Assembly (NCBI GenBank): GCA_963969595.1
Contig: OZ018412.1
Span: forward strand, 9,550,501-9,614,500
DNA from: Neckera pumila
Lineage: Eukaryota > Streptophyta > Bryopsida > Hypnales > Neckeraceae
Length of the DNA stretch: 64,000 nucleotides
Direction: 5' to 3'
Shown piece by piece: positions 48,547-60,335 of this stretch (its first letter is position 1; every line of letters starts with the position of its first letter). The position numbers and the translations under genes are program-made. Under the pieces are notes generated by a model. The model saw only the letters and a list, made by a program, of their open reading frames with translations. It was not told where the DNA came from and did no database searches.

Positions 48547-49279
48547 TTAACCCCTAAAGGACCAAACACCGTTTTTTGGCAACATAGTGATTTTGGGCAG
48601 CTCACTACGAACAGAGTTTTTATTTTTTTTCTTTGAAACTTTCACAAAACATGTGCCCAAGGAGTAGCTTTAAGGCCCAATAATTTTCATAACTTTTGAC
48701 TATACAATTAAAAAGTTATTGCATGATATGTGATTTTCATTGGTCGGTGGGCAGCCCAAGCAGCTCAAAAAACTTCTTTAAAAATGACTTTAAAAATAAG
48801 TAAAAATCTGAAATTGGTTCTTTAGATTTATATAGAAGTGTGATGCTTTGAATCATTCAATTTGGATCTATGAGTCAAAAGTTATGAGGATTTTAAGTTT
48901 GTGGGTAAGTATGGATTTGAAAGACTCCATACCTACCCACAAACTTAAAATCCTCATAACTTTTGACTCATAGATCCAAATTGAATGATTCAAAGCATCA
49001 CACTTCTATATAAATCTAAAGAACCAATTTCAGATTTTTACTTATTTTTAAAGTCATTTTTAAAGAATTTTTTTGAGCTGCTTGGGCTGCCCACCGACCA
49101 ATGAAAATCACATATCATGCAATAACTTTTTAATTGTATAGTCAAAAGTTATGAAAATTATTGGGCCTTAAAGCTACTCCTTGGGCACATGTTTTGTGAA
49201 AGTTTCAAAGAAAAAAAATAAAAACTCTGTTCGTAGTGAGCTGCCCAAAATCGCTATGTTGCCAAAAAACGGTGTTTAA
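48547..49279. mobile_element. foldback element: 352-bp arms, 10-bp loop, between TTAA sites
   Basis: The left arm 48564-48915 and right arm 48926-49277 are equal in length with no gap, and by eye differ at three positions (48588/49253, 48773/49068, 48908/48933), about 99% identity. The loop is TTTGAAAGAC. The left arm is preceded by the family terminus TTAACCCCTAAAGGACC (48547-48563). On the right that terminus is missing and the arm runs straight into TTAA (49276-49279). The arm sequence matches the first part of the family B element at 29336. A transcript from either strand would fold into a long, almost perfect double strand. Confidence 0.95.
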
Positions 49280-50037
49280 GCCCACCTACCTCATCAATGA
49301 CTGTAGTAGACTTTTCAGAAAAATATGTCACTCAGTCCTAGATAGGGGACGCATTTAGAACCCGCTCCATTTAAGGACCTCCTCCCTTACGGAGTACAAC
49401 TGATTGCAGACTTCTAACTTGCATGTCCAGAAGCTAAGCTGTCTTACAGACAGACAAGTGTTGTAAGTCAAGCTTAACTTCCTCCTGCAAAACTTCAATC
49501 TCGGTCAAAGGATTCCCATTCAGCTAACATCCGGCAAGTCAGGAAGGCAATTGCGGAGGCAGCTGCATCGATGTGAACAAGCGGTTATATATCAATGCTA
49601 AGTTACAACAAGCTCTGTCTGTGTAAGTTAAGTCAGATCAGACAGTACTCACCGGAACTGTAATCAAGCTAAAGAGTTATGATTGTATGTCATGGACGGA
49701 GGTCTGGTTTGGTAGTCATACTTATGATATAAATTGTAATTAACATTAGGTAATCTTTTTTATTCTTACACAAATGAAACGAAATTTCAGTGCAAAAGAG
49801 GAGCAATATAAGGCAAACCAGCCCATTGTGGTCAAACTTTGGAGTTTACCCTCATGCCACTGCTGAAAGTTTTCAAGTTTTTTCCCACGTGAAGACAAGT
49901 GTGAGAAATAGTGAGAGCAATTGAAATTATATTTTTCAAATTGAGTATGAATTTGTTATAGATTTTTGAAGTGATTTGTCCAAAAGAGTCAGTAAACTAT
50001 CCCATAACCAACAAAAATTGTATCCAGTATGCTTTTC
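49280..50037. other. spacer with a D-associated repeat
   Basis: 49280-49370 resembles 37151-37235 (CCTACCTCATCAATGAC and CCTAGATAGGGGACGCATTT). The rest has no gene or repeat that I can name. Confidence 0.5.
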
Positions 50038-50926
50038 TTAACCCCTAAAAGTACCAAGGCCTCTTTTCTGCCAAAAGACACTCAAAACTACCATTTCTAT
50101 AGCAAAGAGTTAAAAAATTAAAAAATTGTTTTTTTTTAACACATCTAACCGTAGGATCTTACACCTAACTAGTACGAGAATGTGTGGATTGCAAGATATT
50201 TGCGTTTCGAGTGAAACAACCCAGTTTTTCAGCACATTGTGGGACTGGAATTTTTTACTTTGAACATTTTTAACTTAAATTGTTTGCACTACAGAGTTTG
50301 GAGCTTTAAATCTTTACAATGGAGAATTGTGTTGAGAATCAAGGAAAAAAAAAACTTCAAAAAAACTTAATTTTCGTTCTTAAAAAAATTGTTAAGTAGA
50401 AGTAGGCACAAGATAGAAGGAGAATTTAAAATATTAATATCTAATTTATGGAATTAAAATGCACTAATTCCAATGGTAAGATTGTTCTAGAAAGAAAATT
50501 AAACCATATGAAACTTTTTTTTTCCTGAAAAATTGCAAAAATTGCATTCAAAAATGAATCCTATAAGTTATTTTTTCAAGAAGATGCTCTAATTGCCCCC
50601 AAATCAAGATTGTCTATAACTTTCTCATAACAAATCCAAATGAAACAAATCAAAGCTTCCCAGATAGACAAAAATATAATCTATGAGAAAAAGAAATTAA
50701 AGTTTTTGCAAATTTGTTTTTGCTGCCTCGCTCCCCCGTTTTGAGCTTATTTGGGCATAACTTTTGTTCCCAGGCACCAATTGAAAAAAAAATCATATTC
50801 CAACAAAACCTATTAGTTTTATTATCTTCCAAAAAGTTTAAAAAAATCAAGATAAAAATTCAGCCTATAGGTACTTGCCAAAATCACATTTGTCCTTTGA
50901 AGGGACAAATGTCCTTTAAGGGTTAA
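50038..50926 (+). mobile_element. family A element, copy A7, full length
   Basis: TTAACCCCTAAAAGTACCAA at 50038 and the inverted GTCCTTTAAGGGTTAA ending 50926 bound an 889-bp element with all family blocks in order. TTAA is present at both ends. No coding capacity; the ORFs at 50650-50926 are chance frames. Confidence 0.85.
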
Positions 50927-51279
50927 TCACCTAAAGTGGTCACAATAATTTCTAATGTAGAAGGCCATGAATAGTCATTCCTACAATGATTTACACTAAA
51001 AAAGAAAGTGTTCCTAATGAGGTTACTAATCACTCCACTGGCGTCCGGTTAGACATTGATTGTAGCCAAAAAAACTATCATGGGATCATTAGGTGTCCTC
51101 TATGGGTCATTCGACCACAACGGGTTGGTTTACCTTACAACACTCTGGATACATGTGGCATGGTGGATAGAACAAAGACAGACACAGATTGGACAACAGA
51201 CCTGATAGACAAAAGAGGGAAGGCAAGAGAAGCGCAGCCTGGTCAATGAGAGGGCCACGAGGCTTTATATTAGGTAAGT

Positions 51280-51662
51280 TTAGAGCATCGCCACCCATTC
51301 ATTCAGAAAAAGAGAGCCCCCTATTCACGGGAATGGGACAAAAGAAGACCGGTCACTCCAAAATGAGCTCTCCAAACACTATTGTAGCTCCCCGTCCCTG
51401 CCACGCTTTGACCTAGGCTTGATCTTGTCGGCTTTCAGTTGTTGTCAGCTTTGTTGGTTTGTGGAATATTTCTAACTTTTTTAATCAATTAGCATTTTGG
51501 TTGGCTCTTGGTTATGACAAGTCATTAATACATGAGTTTGTCTTGTTTTGATGTGTGCGCTTTTTGTGAATGGGTGACGAATGGAAGCAACCTAGGAGCT
51601 ACCGAACATTGTCCAACCCATTCCCAGCCTTGTTTCCGGGGAATGGGTGGCAATGCTCTTAG
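51280..51662. mobile_element. family F element, copy F1
   Basis: Inverted ends TTTAGAGCATCGCCACCCAT (left) and TAAGAGCATTGCCACCCATT (right, reverse-complemented). About 380 bp, moderately GC-rich, no ORF. TAAGAGCATC-type ends occur in several plant MITE groups. Confidence 0.7.
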
Positions 51663-52634
51663 AAATTGACATTTGAAACCCCACAAAATTGGATTCTTTA
51701 TTGCATATTCAATATTGGCGGTTATCTCAAAAAAATTCCTCCTTGAAGTTTAGGATGTTAAGTTCTAAATATTTGGTGAGTTTTAAATATTTTACTCATA
51801 TTTTTATGGTTCTTCTGTTTGAAGTCATTTTAGAAGGGCCATATTCAGAAATGGAATAATCAAGTTTTAAATTGAAACATACTTGTACGTACTCTTGGGA
51901 CTACAAAACACTCAAAGAAGAGTTTCAATGTATCTACCATAGAACCAATATAATGTAATCTTGAATCTGAAACTAATAGTTTGGATGAGAAAACAAGTAA
52001 GTTTCTATATATGTGAGATATGTTTGCATTCATTCATTACGTGCTTCATCCTTAAGATTTAAATACTATATCCCAAAACTACAAGGGTTCAAAGTTTTAA
52101 GGGCGGATGATTTACAACAATCATATGTTTTGATGCTAATATTGTATACATTTTTAGTTGCAGTGCGTGCGTGCTCACCATCAGAAGGTTGTTCTAATGC
52201 CTATCTAGGGTTAGGTTATTGCACTTAATTGTGACAAGTTTCTACAAGCAACCCTTCTAACTATAAGAGCTTATGTCAATAGTGCTTATGACTACAACTA
52301 TTTTCAACACTTTGAACTTTCACAATTTTGACTCCAAAGTCCCAACAAAGATGTAATAAAAGATACGGAGTAGAAGATACCAGCTGACTGAAATGCTTCC
52401 ATATGCGGTCAAATTTAGCTGTGCTTTCCTTCCTTGATTAATTTCCATGAGGTGCAATCTGTTTCCTAATTTGTTGTATCTTTCCCCAAAGCAATTCTAA
52501 CAATTGCCAAGTGTTCCATGTGAAGTTCATGATTGGCAAAAGGATACCGTAATCCAAGATCAAACTTAGAAGTAAGAATTGCGCTACAGGATCACATACT
52601 GATTCATGTGTGGTGGTGGCCTTCCAGTTAACTT
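51663..52634. other. AT-rich spacer
   Basis: No gene or repeat structure recognised. Confidence 0.4.
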
Positions 52635-53060
52635 TAAGAGCATCACCACCCGTCTTGCAAAATGCGGGGTGGTGATGGCTTGCATTTTGCAAGCACATCC
52701 CGGCACTTTTCCAAGTGGACCGTCCCACCCGTAGCTTGTCCCGTAGCTTGTCCCGTAGCTTGTTAACAAGCCAAGAAATGCTAACTAGGAGCATGCAAGT
52801 GCGTGAAGATTCTTGTGCATGGGTCCGTGTACTATAGACTTCAGTGTCACTACCAATCCCTCTCACGAAAGTTGGGATGGCCATTTTGTCGCAAGCTGTT
52901 CAGTCTCTTGTTAACAAGCCAAGCTTTGGCTTGCAAAATGACCCCCATTTGCAAGCCGCACTCACTTTGCATGCCAATCTGTGCAACAAGTCATCCAATA
53001 TGCAAGCCCAGTGGGGCAGTTTTGCCAACCACAATGAAGAAGTCATCCAAAATGCTCTTA
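52635..53060. mobile_element. family F element, copy F2, with a 12-bp triplication
   Basis: Starts TAAGAGCATCACCACCC and ends CATCCAAAATGCTCTTA, with ACTT next to both outer ends. GTAGCTTGTCCC is repeated three times at 52729-52763, and TTGTTAACAAGCCAAG occurs on both sides of the centre (52760 and 52909). The overlapping minus ORF 52438-52884 spans the element border and is not a gene. Confidence 0.65.
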
Positions 53061-53062
53061 AC

Positions 53063-53332
53063 TTATACACTCTTCACAACTGAACATCCTCTGATTCCAC
53101 TTTCATCCCTTCCTTCCGAGAAAAGCAACTGAACCGGCTCCCCAAATCTCACGCTTCTGGCTTCACTGGGTCTGTGATTTCGAAGAGATGCCTGATGAGC
53201 AGCCAAGTGCCTCCTCCTAAATTTAATCGAAGTTAATCCAATGCTGACATCGTCACCATCGTGACATCCTAACCTCATGTTCTCCACACACACAGGGCCA
53301 GCGTTTACAGAAGTGGCTAAATTTCGCTCCAT
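53063..53332 (-). other. GC-richer block with an 89-codon ORF, origin unknown
   Basis: The base composition differs from the AT-rich surroundings. The minus ORF (MERNLATSVNAGPV…) has mixed, protein-like composition but no motif I recognise and no splice partners. It may be a fragment of a gene moved by a transposon or a decayed exon. I would not annotate it as a functional gene. Confidence 0.25.
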
Positions 53333-53669
53333 TGCTACTTAAAATTTTCAAGAGCTAAAAGTGTATTGGAAAAATCCTTGAAAAATAATTAGATTTTAGC
53401 CAAGACTGCAACAAACAATAGAATTTGGTAGCCAATGTGCAACTTCCTCTACATTGGAATTAGCATCTATTTCGTTAGATTTGTATTATAGTACTCCCAA
53501 TAATCCTTTAAAACTTGCAAAAACCTATCTTTTCTTTTCTTTTAATACTACTCACTCTTAAGGTAACCAAAATTGATTCCCGTTTATCTTGGAGGTAGCA
53601 TATTGCACTAAATCCTAATAACTTAGGTAGCATGTTGCACTAAATTCCATAAAGTAATTCTGGGCAGCG

Positions 53670-53785
53670 TTTTTTTTTTGGGCAAAATTTTGCACTTGTC
53701 AGACTGTTTAAGCCTGTCGGACGCCCTCCCTCCAGATTTGCTCCAGTGTTTGGAGGCTTCTGGCGACACTTGTCCAAAAAAAAAC
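53670..53785. mobile_element. short foldback element G2
   Basis: A second copy of G1: TTTTTTTTTTGGGCAAAATT on the left, GCGACACTTGTCCAAAAAAA on the right and the shared core CACTTGTCAGACTGTTT. It is longer than G1 by a GGACGCCCTCC insertion. Confidence 0.6.
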
Positions 53786-53994
53786 ACTGGTTCTGGGATC
53801 ACTGCACAGGGCCATGTCATGCATCAATGTCGGATTCCTGGCTTCCTGCAGTCCATCCGAAAAGACGGACGGTGTTTCCTTTGTCAGGGGTAATCGTGCT
53901 CAAAAATCATCATCTGAGCAATGGCCACTTGCCCACTCTGACACCATCTCATTCAAGATATTAACTTAACTTAGCTTGCCTCAGTTTTGGTGCT

Positions 53995-54616
53995 TAAGAG
54001 CATGCCCACGCAGAACGCTACACTCGACCCACGAAACAAACGCAACAATCTTTTTTGTTTTTCCACACATGATAAAAATTGCAAAAAGTGCAAATTTTGA
54101 ATTCATATTTGCAATCAGTGGCTCTAAATTAGCGGGTGGAGGTGAAGAATATAGAATTAAGATGGCACAAAATAGGGGACAATTACCCTGCATTCTCCCT
54201 AGATGTCCCACTTCATAGGTCAGGTTTAGCCCCTTGCCATGGAAGACCTTCCAATCCAACTTGGAAAACTAGTTAACCCACTACACTTGCAAAATGGAGG
54301 ACTTGTCCAACATACAACTTGAAAAGACAAGGCAGTCTGAAAACAAGGGTGTGTTTGCAGGCCTTGCACACGACTTACAAAACAGCGGGAGACAAAAAAA
54401 AAGGTTCCATTTTCCACAACTTCAGAGACTTATTCAATTGCAGTTTTTTTCATCTCAACTTCCAATTAGGTGATATTTCAAAAGGAGTGCATGAGGCTTC
54501 TTAAAAAAGTCATGAGTCGGTGGGTATCTACTTTTCCACAATTTAGGAAGTGGATGCCCTATCCCTTTTCAAGCTAGAAATGGCCTTCTTTTCCAAGCCT
54601 AGTGGTGATGCCCTAA
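53995..54616. mobile_element. possible family F element, copy F3
   Basis: Begins TTAAGAGCATGCCCACGC, and near 54600 the reverse complement reads CTTAGGGCATCACCACTAGG, a diverged counterpart. About 620 bp, no gene. Confidence 0.45.
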
Positions 54617-56495
54617 GATAAACACTCCTTATAGCAACTCCACCACTTGAACTCAATATGGAGTATGAAAAGTTTTTTATAGAGTCAAGTCGAGAGCCAT
54701 GTGCAATAGTGTGATCTCCACATCTAAGCTTCATCCCTTGCCCAAACCTTGTCCAACTTATTTTGCATCATTAAAGAAGTTGGCTCTTGGGGAGGGCACT
54801 TGGTTCTACTACTACAAACCACGTGCGAACAAGTGGTTTCTAATAAACTATAATTTCAACCTAAAATTTTGAGCATTGTTTGGTATTGACTGTAGGTTTC
54901 TATTGCCAAAATTTCCAACTCAAATGAGATATGGAATGATTTCTAGAAGAGGTTGAAAATGAACCTAAAATGGCATATTTTTCAACTCAAATATTTATAG
55001 AGAACCCATTTAGACCATTGCATCAATATTCAATTCAAAATGAGCTTTCAATAGAGAGTTATTTTTAGGAATTTTTTGTTCAATTTTTAGGCAATTTTTT
55101 AGGATATAATATAGGGGTGTGAAAGTTTTTTTTTTTTAGTTCTGCAGTGTATCTATTTACTTCAAAAATTTGTAACTAATTATCATTAGCAAATAAAAAT
55201 ATCAATAATTCAAAATATAAACTTTCAAATTAGAAAAATATATTCATTTTTGTTTTGTTTTCATTTATTTAAATTTTAGGATATAATATAGGGAGTACAA
55301 AGTTTTGGTCACACGTAGTTTGGATTAGATACACTAAGTGCACCCCCCGTGAGTTGGCTCCGTTGACTCTCTTGTGATTGTCATGTACATTGTCACTCCC
55401 TCTCACCCCATCTCTAGCACATGTGACATAAAAGAGAATGATTATGCCATAATCAAAAGGTTTGAGTTGTTGTGTGAACTTTGGCGTAGCTATAATGGCA
55501 TAGGCGGAGCATTGTAGCGTCCACCTAGGAAGGCCAAAAAGGCATAGCAATGATATGGTGGAGATCCTAAACTGTCATCTTTCTGCAACAGTGAAGGTCA
55601 CATTCAACTTGAATTTGCGGTGAACTTGTTCTTAGATAACTGTTCCAACAAGCATTTGAATATGGTCTTGATGACCAACATTTGATAGGATATTTTAGGC
55701 AATGTATTGCTATGTATGACAAAGTTTTGGCCTATGTGGCTTGGTCTACGCAACATAGTGAAATTAGGTTGCCTTACCTGAGATAAATTATCTCATGGAT
55801 CAATGCTTGTTCCACATGGAGGCACATGCGACTCTTTGAACTAGACCTTGAACTGTGCACAAATCTATACCATACACATGGCTCTGAATTGAATGCATCA
55901 TTGTACAAAAAGTAGTGATTATTTATATAGTGCAGATTGTCGAGGAATTAGTGTGGGGCAATCTAATTTCACTATTTTGTGTAGTGAGGCTAATGCAAGG
56001 TTTATTGCTAAGAAAAAGTTGTTAAAATTGAAATATCTTAAATTTTTGTTAGATCTTTGTAAGAGATTTTAGGTTATCTTTCCATACATTTCAAGTTATC
56101 TTTCCATACATTTTTCAAACTCAATATGAATAAACCATGAATTTTCAAATTCCTGAACATATGTTTATCCAAAATAGATCCTAGGCTTCTGTAAATAGAA
56201 GCTGTATATAGAAGCTGTATATTTCAGGAATACATATGGATTGCCTTAGAAATAGGTAGAATCACCCACATATTTATTTTGTAATTTGTTATTTCAGTGC
56301 AGTTACCTCAGTTATCCATTTTTCTAAGTATTATACTTCATCCTCTTCTAAGTTACTTTTCATTCGTTCCTATTTTTTAAAATTTTACTATTTTCAATGC
56401 CAAAAATATATACAAACATCTGATATGTACAAACATTTAAAACAATAAAAATTTATCAATGATACTTGAATTATAATGAATCACAATGTACAACT
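54617..56495. other. spacer without a supported gene
   Basis: The minus ORF at 55269-55550 (93 codons) has no motif. 55290-55870 is less AT-rich and may be decayed transposon coding sequence, but I cannot place it. Two small tandem duplications occur: ATCTTTCCATACATTT at 56088-56116 and AGAAGCTGTATAT at 56199-56222. Confidence 0.4.
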
Positions 56496-56501
56496 TTTAT
56501 T
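56496..56501 (-). terminator. putative poly(A) signal of the MESD-like gene
   Basis: AATAAA on the minus strand, about 350 bp after the stop at 56854. Confidence 0.4.
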
Positions 56502-56853
56502 GCAACACCATCCCCACCTTACTCTTCAAAGCAATACTTCACGACACGTGCCTGCTCACAAATCAGGCAGGACCTTCTGCGGGTTATGCTGAAACCCCGG
56601 ATTCAGTATCCTTCTGATAAAATCTTCTGAGATTTGGTTTAGCCACGTACTAATTGCTCTAAACTACCGTAAATATCCCAACATCTTCTGAACATTGAAA
56701 TCTGAACTCGACAATTCCCAGTCAGTCTGATGACCTAGAACACCTCAGAACGATGAACCCATCTGCATAAAGTTAACCTTCATACCGGACAATATGTCCC
56801 AGAACACTGCGCCAATTGACAACATCAACGAACTTACAAACCTTTTAGCCTTA

Positions 56854-58142
56854 TCAAAGCTCCTCTTTATCAGAAGTATCCTGCAACTTTGCCTCTGCCG
56901 CAGCCTTCTTCTGGGCTTTCTTTGCAGCTTTCTTCTCTGCGTGCATTTTGTCCAGCACCGCTTCCACAGGAGGGTCCCCAGGTCGTCGAAATGCAGCATT
57001 TCCAAGCTTGAACTCGTAAGCCTCGTCTTGACTCAACACAAAATCCTTCACCTGTAAGGTCGCATGAGCCATTCAACACAGGCAGGCCACGTAAGAAACC
57101 TATATATGTCTTGGCCACAGCATAAAATTGAGTCCTGAAATTACATAAATGAGCGTCTAAAATATTTTTTTAGATCCTACTAAGGTCACTGCTGCTTAAA
57201 TGAACAGCTAGAATGTACATAAAGTATAGATCTTAAGACAATAATGTATCCCTAAGATAACTGTGGTGGCGTCGGTATATACAAGAAAATGTCCATGCTG
57301 TTATCACTCATGGGCGGTTCTTGCACAATGTAATAATCTAATACAGGATGTTCAAATCTGAGCAGACCTAATTTACAGAAACCCGAGAAAATTCAAGCTC
57401 GTGCGTACCGCTGTGGTGTCTTGCCCGAAGCTGAGGATAAACATAATCGTGCCTCGGTCCACAGCATATATCTTCGCATTAATTGAACCTGTTTTTAACA
57501 ACTCGGTCCACTTCTCTGCAATAAGAGTAGTTTCCTCCTGCAAAAATGAAACACAAACTCCATTCAACTGCACTGAGCTGACTTACCAAGAACTGTACAT
57601 TTTCTAAACACTTAGCTTAAAGAAAAGCTCAAAATGTCAGGTGATTAGGGTAGCAATTCCAGGAGCCAATACAATCCCCTAGCGAAACAAGAGTTCTAGC
57701 ATTACTTCACGGATTAGTCACATTGTACAGTAAATAAACCGAATGCCAATTTTTAGGGTTTCAGCCCTTGAACCGCCCGATCTATCTGTCACTCCGTGTA
57801 CAGCAAGGCAAAGACAGCAGAATAATAGCGTACCGCACTCCGTTGGACCCCGAGACGCAGCTTGACGAAGCCCATGGACGGTCCCGTGGCGCGCTTCATC
57901 ATCTCCAGCTGATAGTTCTCCATCTCCTGGGGATCTTCGGGAGGGTCGGGAGGGGGCTCGGAGGGGAGCCCCTCCGGCTTCGCCTTCCCCCATTCCTTCC
58001 ACTCGTCGTCTTCCTCGTTGTCTACCACGTCGTCAAGCTCATCGGGAATGTGAACCCTCGGCGCAGCGACCGCCACCACCACAAGGAGGGACAACAACAA
58101 GCCCAGGCAGAGCCACAGCCGCTCAGAGTTACTTCTGCCCAT
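56854..58142 (-). CDS. MESD-like ER chaperone with C-terminal KEEL
   Basis: Three exons, 57834-58142, 57409-57537 and 56854-57051, all phase 0 with GT-AG borders, encode 211 residues. A signal peptide (residues 1-27, LWLCLGLLLSLLVVVAVA core) is followed by an acidic, Pro-rich segment (DDEWKEWGK, PSEPPPDPPEDP). The folded core then matches the MESD pattern: MGFVKLRLGVQ, a helix EETTLIAEKWTELLKTGSIN, AKIYAVDRGTIMFIL and VKDFVLSQDEAYEF. A Lys/Ala-rich helix (about residues 180-205) leads to the end SDKEEL. KEEL fits the K/HDEL-type ER retention signals. Animal MESD/Boca ends REDL and helps LRP beta-propeller receptors fold in the ER. Plants have relatives of this family but not those LRP receptors, so the client here is unknown. 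The family call is from pattern; the ER location is well supported. Confidence 0.8.
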
Positions 58143-60294
58143 CTTCAAAACCGACTAGACTTACATCACCAAAACAAATTTCCAGTTGTCTACGACACTC
58201 TACTAAAGAAACGGGGGAGAGCCCAAGAAACGGTGCCCCGAAGAATCTAGAATGGCGAGATCTGAGGTCAAGCTCTGAATTGTTCTCTACGGAAGATCGA
58301 TTATTGCCTGGTTCGATGGGGCTGCGGGTGAGGGAGGAAGACGAAGTTCCCTTTGAGTTCCCAAGTTCCCGTCGAGGTTCTCGAGTTCAATAGGCGGGAT
58401 TTTTTTGGATTAAGGTAATGAGCATGGTTCCTATTAAGTTATTGAAGTGTGAAAGCTTTTGTTAATAGAAATAATCATAAAGGTAGTACCCAGATTTATC
58501 AATGGTGTTAGAGGAAGGTTTAACAAAGAATATTACAAAAGAAATAGAGTACCAAATTCCATCAGACTAGTTTTGGTAATTTTGTCTTGTCTTTTTGGTC
58601 AAACCTTAGTTCCTGGTTCCACATTGCACACACTTTACGATTAACTGTAATTGTTGGTAACAATCAAGAGGGGATTCTAGGATTTTTAGAATGCAGTGTT
58701 TGATCATTGTATGAATAAATTATGAATTTTCTAAATAATGAAAATTAGTGTATCCAAAATTGGCCCTTAGTTCTCATGCATAAAAGCAAGACATTTTAGG
58801 CAAGAATTTTTTAGTCATTGATTTTAGAAGTTGGTCACAATAACCTTATTTAAGATTTCAATACATGATTGTGTAAGGCAAAAGATTCAAAAATAAATAT
58901 TAAGTGGCACAATTCTTCAATAATTGTTAACTACTAAAAATTCAACAAATAGGTAAATTGAAAAAGGCAACGATATCATGGAGTCAAGGGGCATGTTAGA
59001 CAAGTTATTATTTTGTGTTAGTGAATAAATTATTCTTTTCCACATGAACCTTGGCGATACCGTATTACCATTGCAAAATAGCGATATATAGTGTCCAAAT
59101 GGGGCTTCATGTTTTTCTTGTGGTTTTGAAAAGGTTATATAGGGGATTTTTTTGTTAGGAGTTTATATATATTTTGACACATACATCCAATGTTCTTCAC
59201 AAATTCCCTAGTAAAAAAACTATATAGATTCATCAAAACTTTACGCTTTAAACAATTTGCTCAATGAAATTGATGCCATACATTTTGAACAATATTACAT
59301 ATACAAATTTCTAAGGACATGAAGCAAATGAAAAAGGTAACAAATAATGAAAGGATGTATTTATGTATTGTACTTTGAAGTGGCCAATATAGCTATTCTA
59401 ATTGTTTTTTTAATTTAATATCCTCTAAAATTAAAAACACATCATCATAATTGGTGTATTTCTTTAATGTACTCAATCAGAGAGACACAAATTCATAAAC
59501 GTATTTATATATTGTTAGTTGGAAATGTGGTCAATATAACTTTTCCTAGAATGTATTACTATTTATTCATTTGTGATTTTCATCTTTATTTTGATCGTTG
59601 AATTCAAAGAAAGACATCTTCTGCATATATTCTCTTTTGTGATTGGAAGATAGAGCTCATAGTTCAAGTCATTAGATTTGTATTCCATGGACTTTTATAC
59701 GTATGTCTTTTGCATTTCATTATGTGCAACTCAAAAGCTTTATCTTGTAGGGTGTAACTATCAAAGAAAATTCTTTTCACAATTTCAACATGTAAGCAAG
59801 GTATATTGAAATCCAAAATATTTATATCTCCAACAACTATGAAAAATAAGAAAACTAAAAGAAAAATGTGTATTGCAAAAATTGGAATATGAAATTTTTT
59901 ACAATACAAATACTCCCATATAAATCATACTATCAATAAAATTTATTAAAATAATACTACTAATAAAAAATAATATAATATAGATTTTGAAAACTTGAAT
60001 AGACTCTATTCTCTTTAGAATTTGAAATTTAGGATCCTAATCATCACATAATCTACATGTAAAGCTTCTTTTCATATCATTTTGAAAAACATTGCAAAAA
60101 TTATATATTTTTCTTAATTTCAATGTTAGAGTGGCCAATTGAAAATAGATTCTAAAACTAAATTAATCAAATTAATTTGAAAATATATATTGGTACCTTT
60201 ATAGAAACATTTGAATCATTGTATATCATTAGGAAAAAATTTAGGCCTCGGGAGGGCCGTTAAGCATTCATTTTTTGGCACCCCACGGTGCTAG

Positions 60295-60335
<41 letters not shown>

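Noticed and set aside
52438..52884. 148-codon minus-strand ORF with a DKLRDKLRDKLR motif
   Set aside because: The repeat motif is just the 12-bp triplication in element F2, and the frame crosses the element border.
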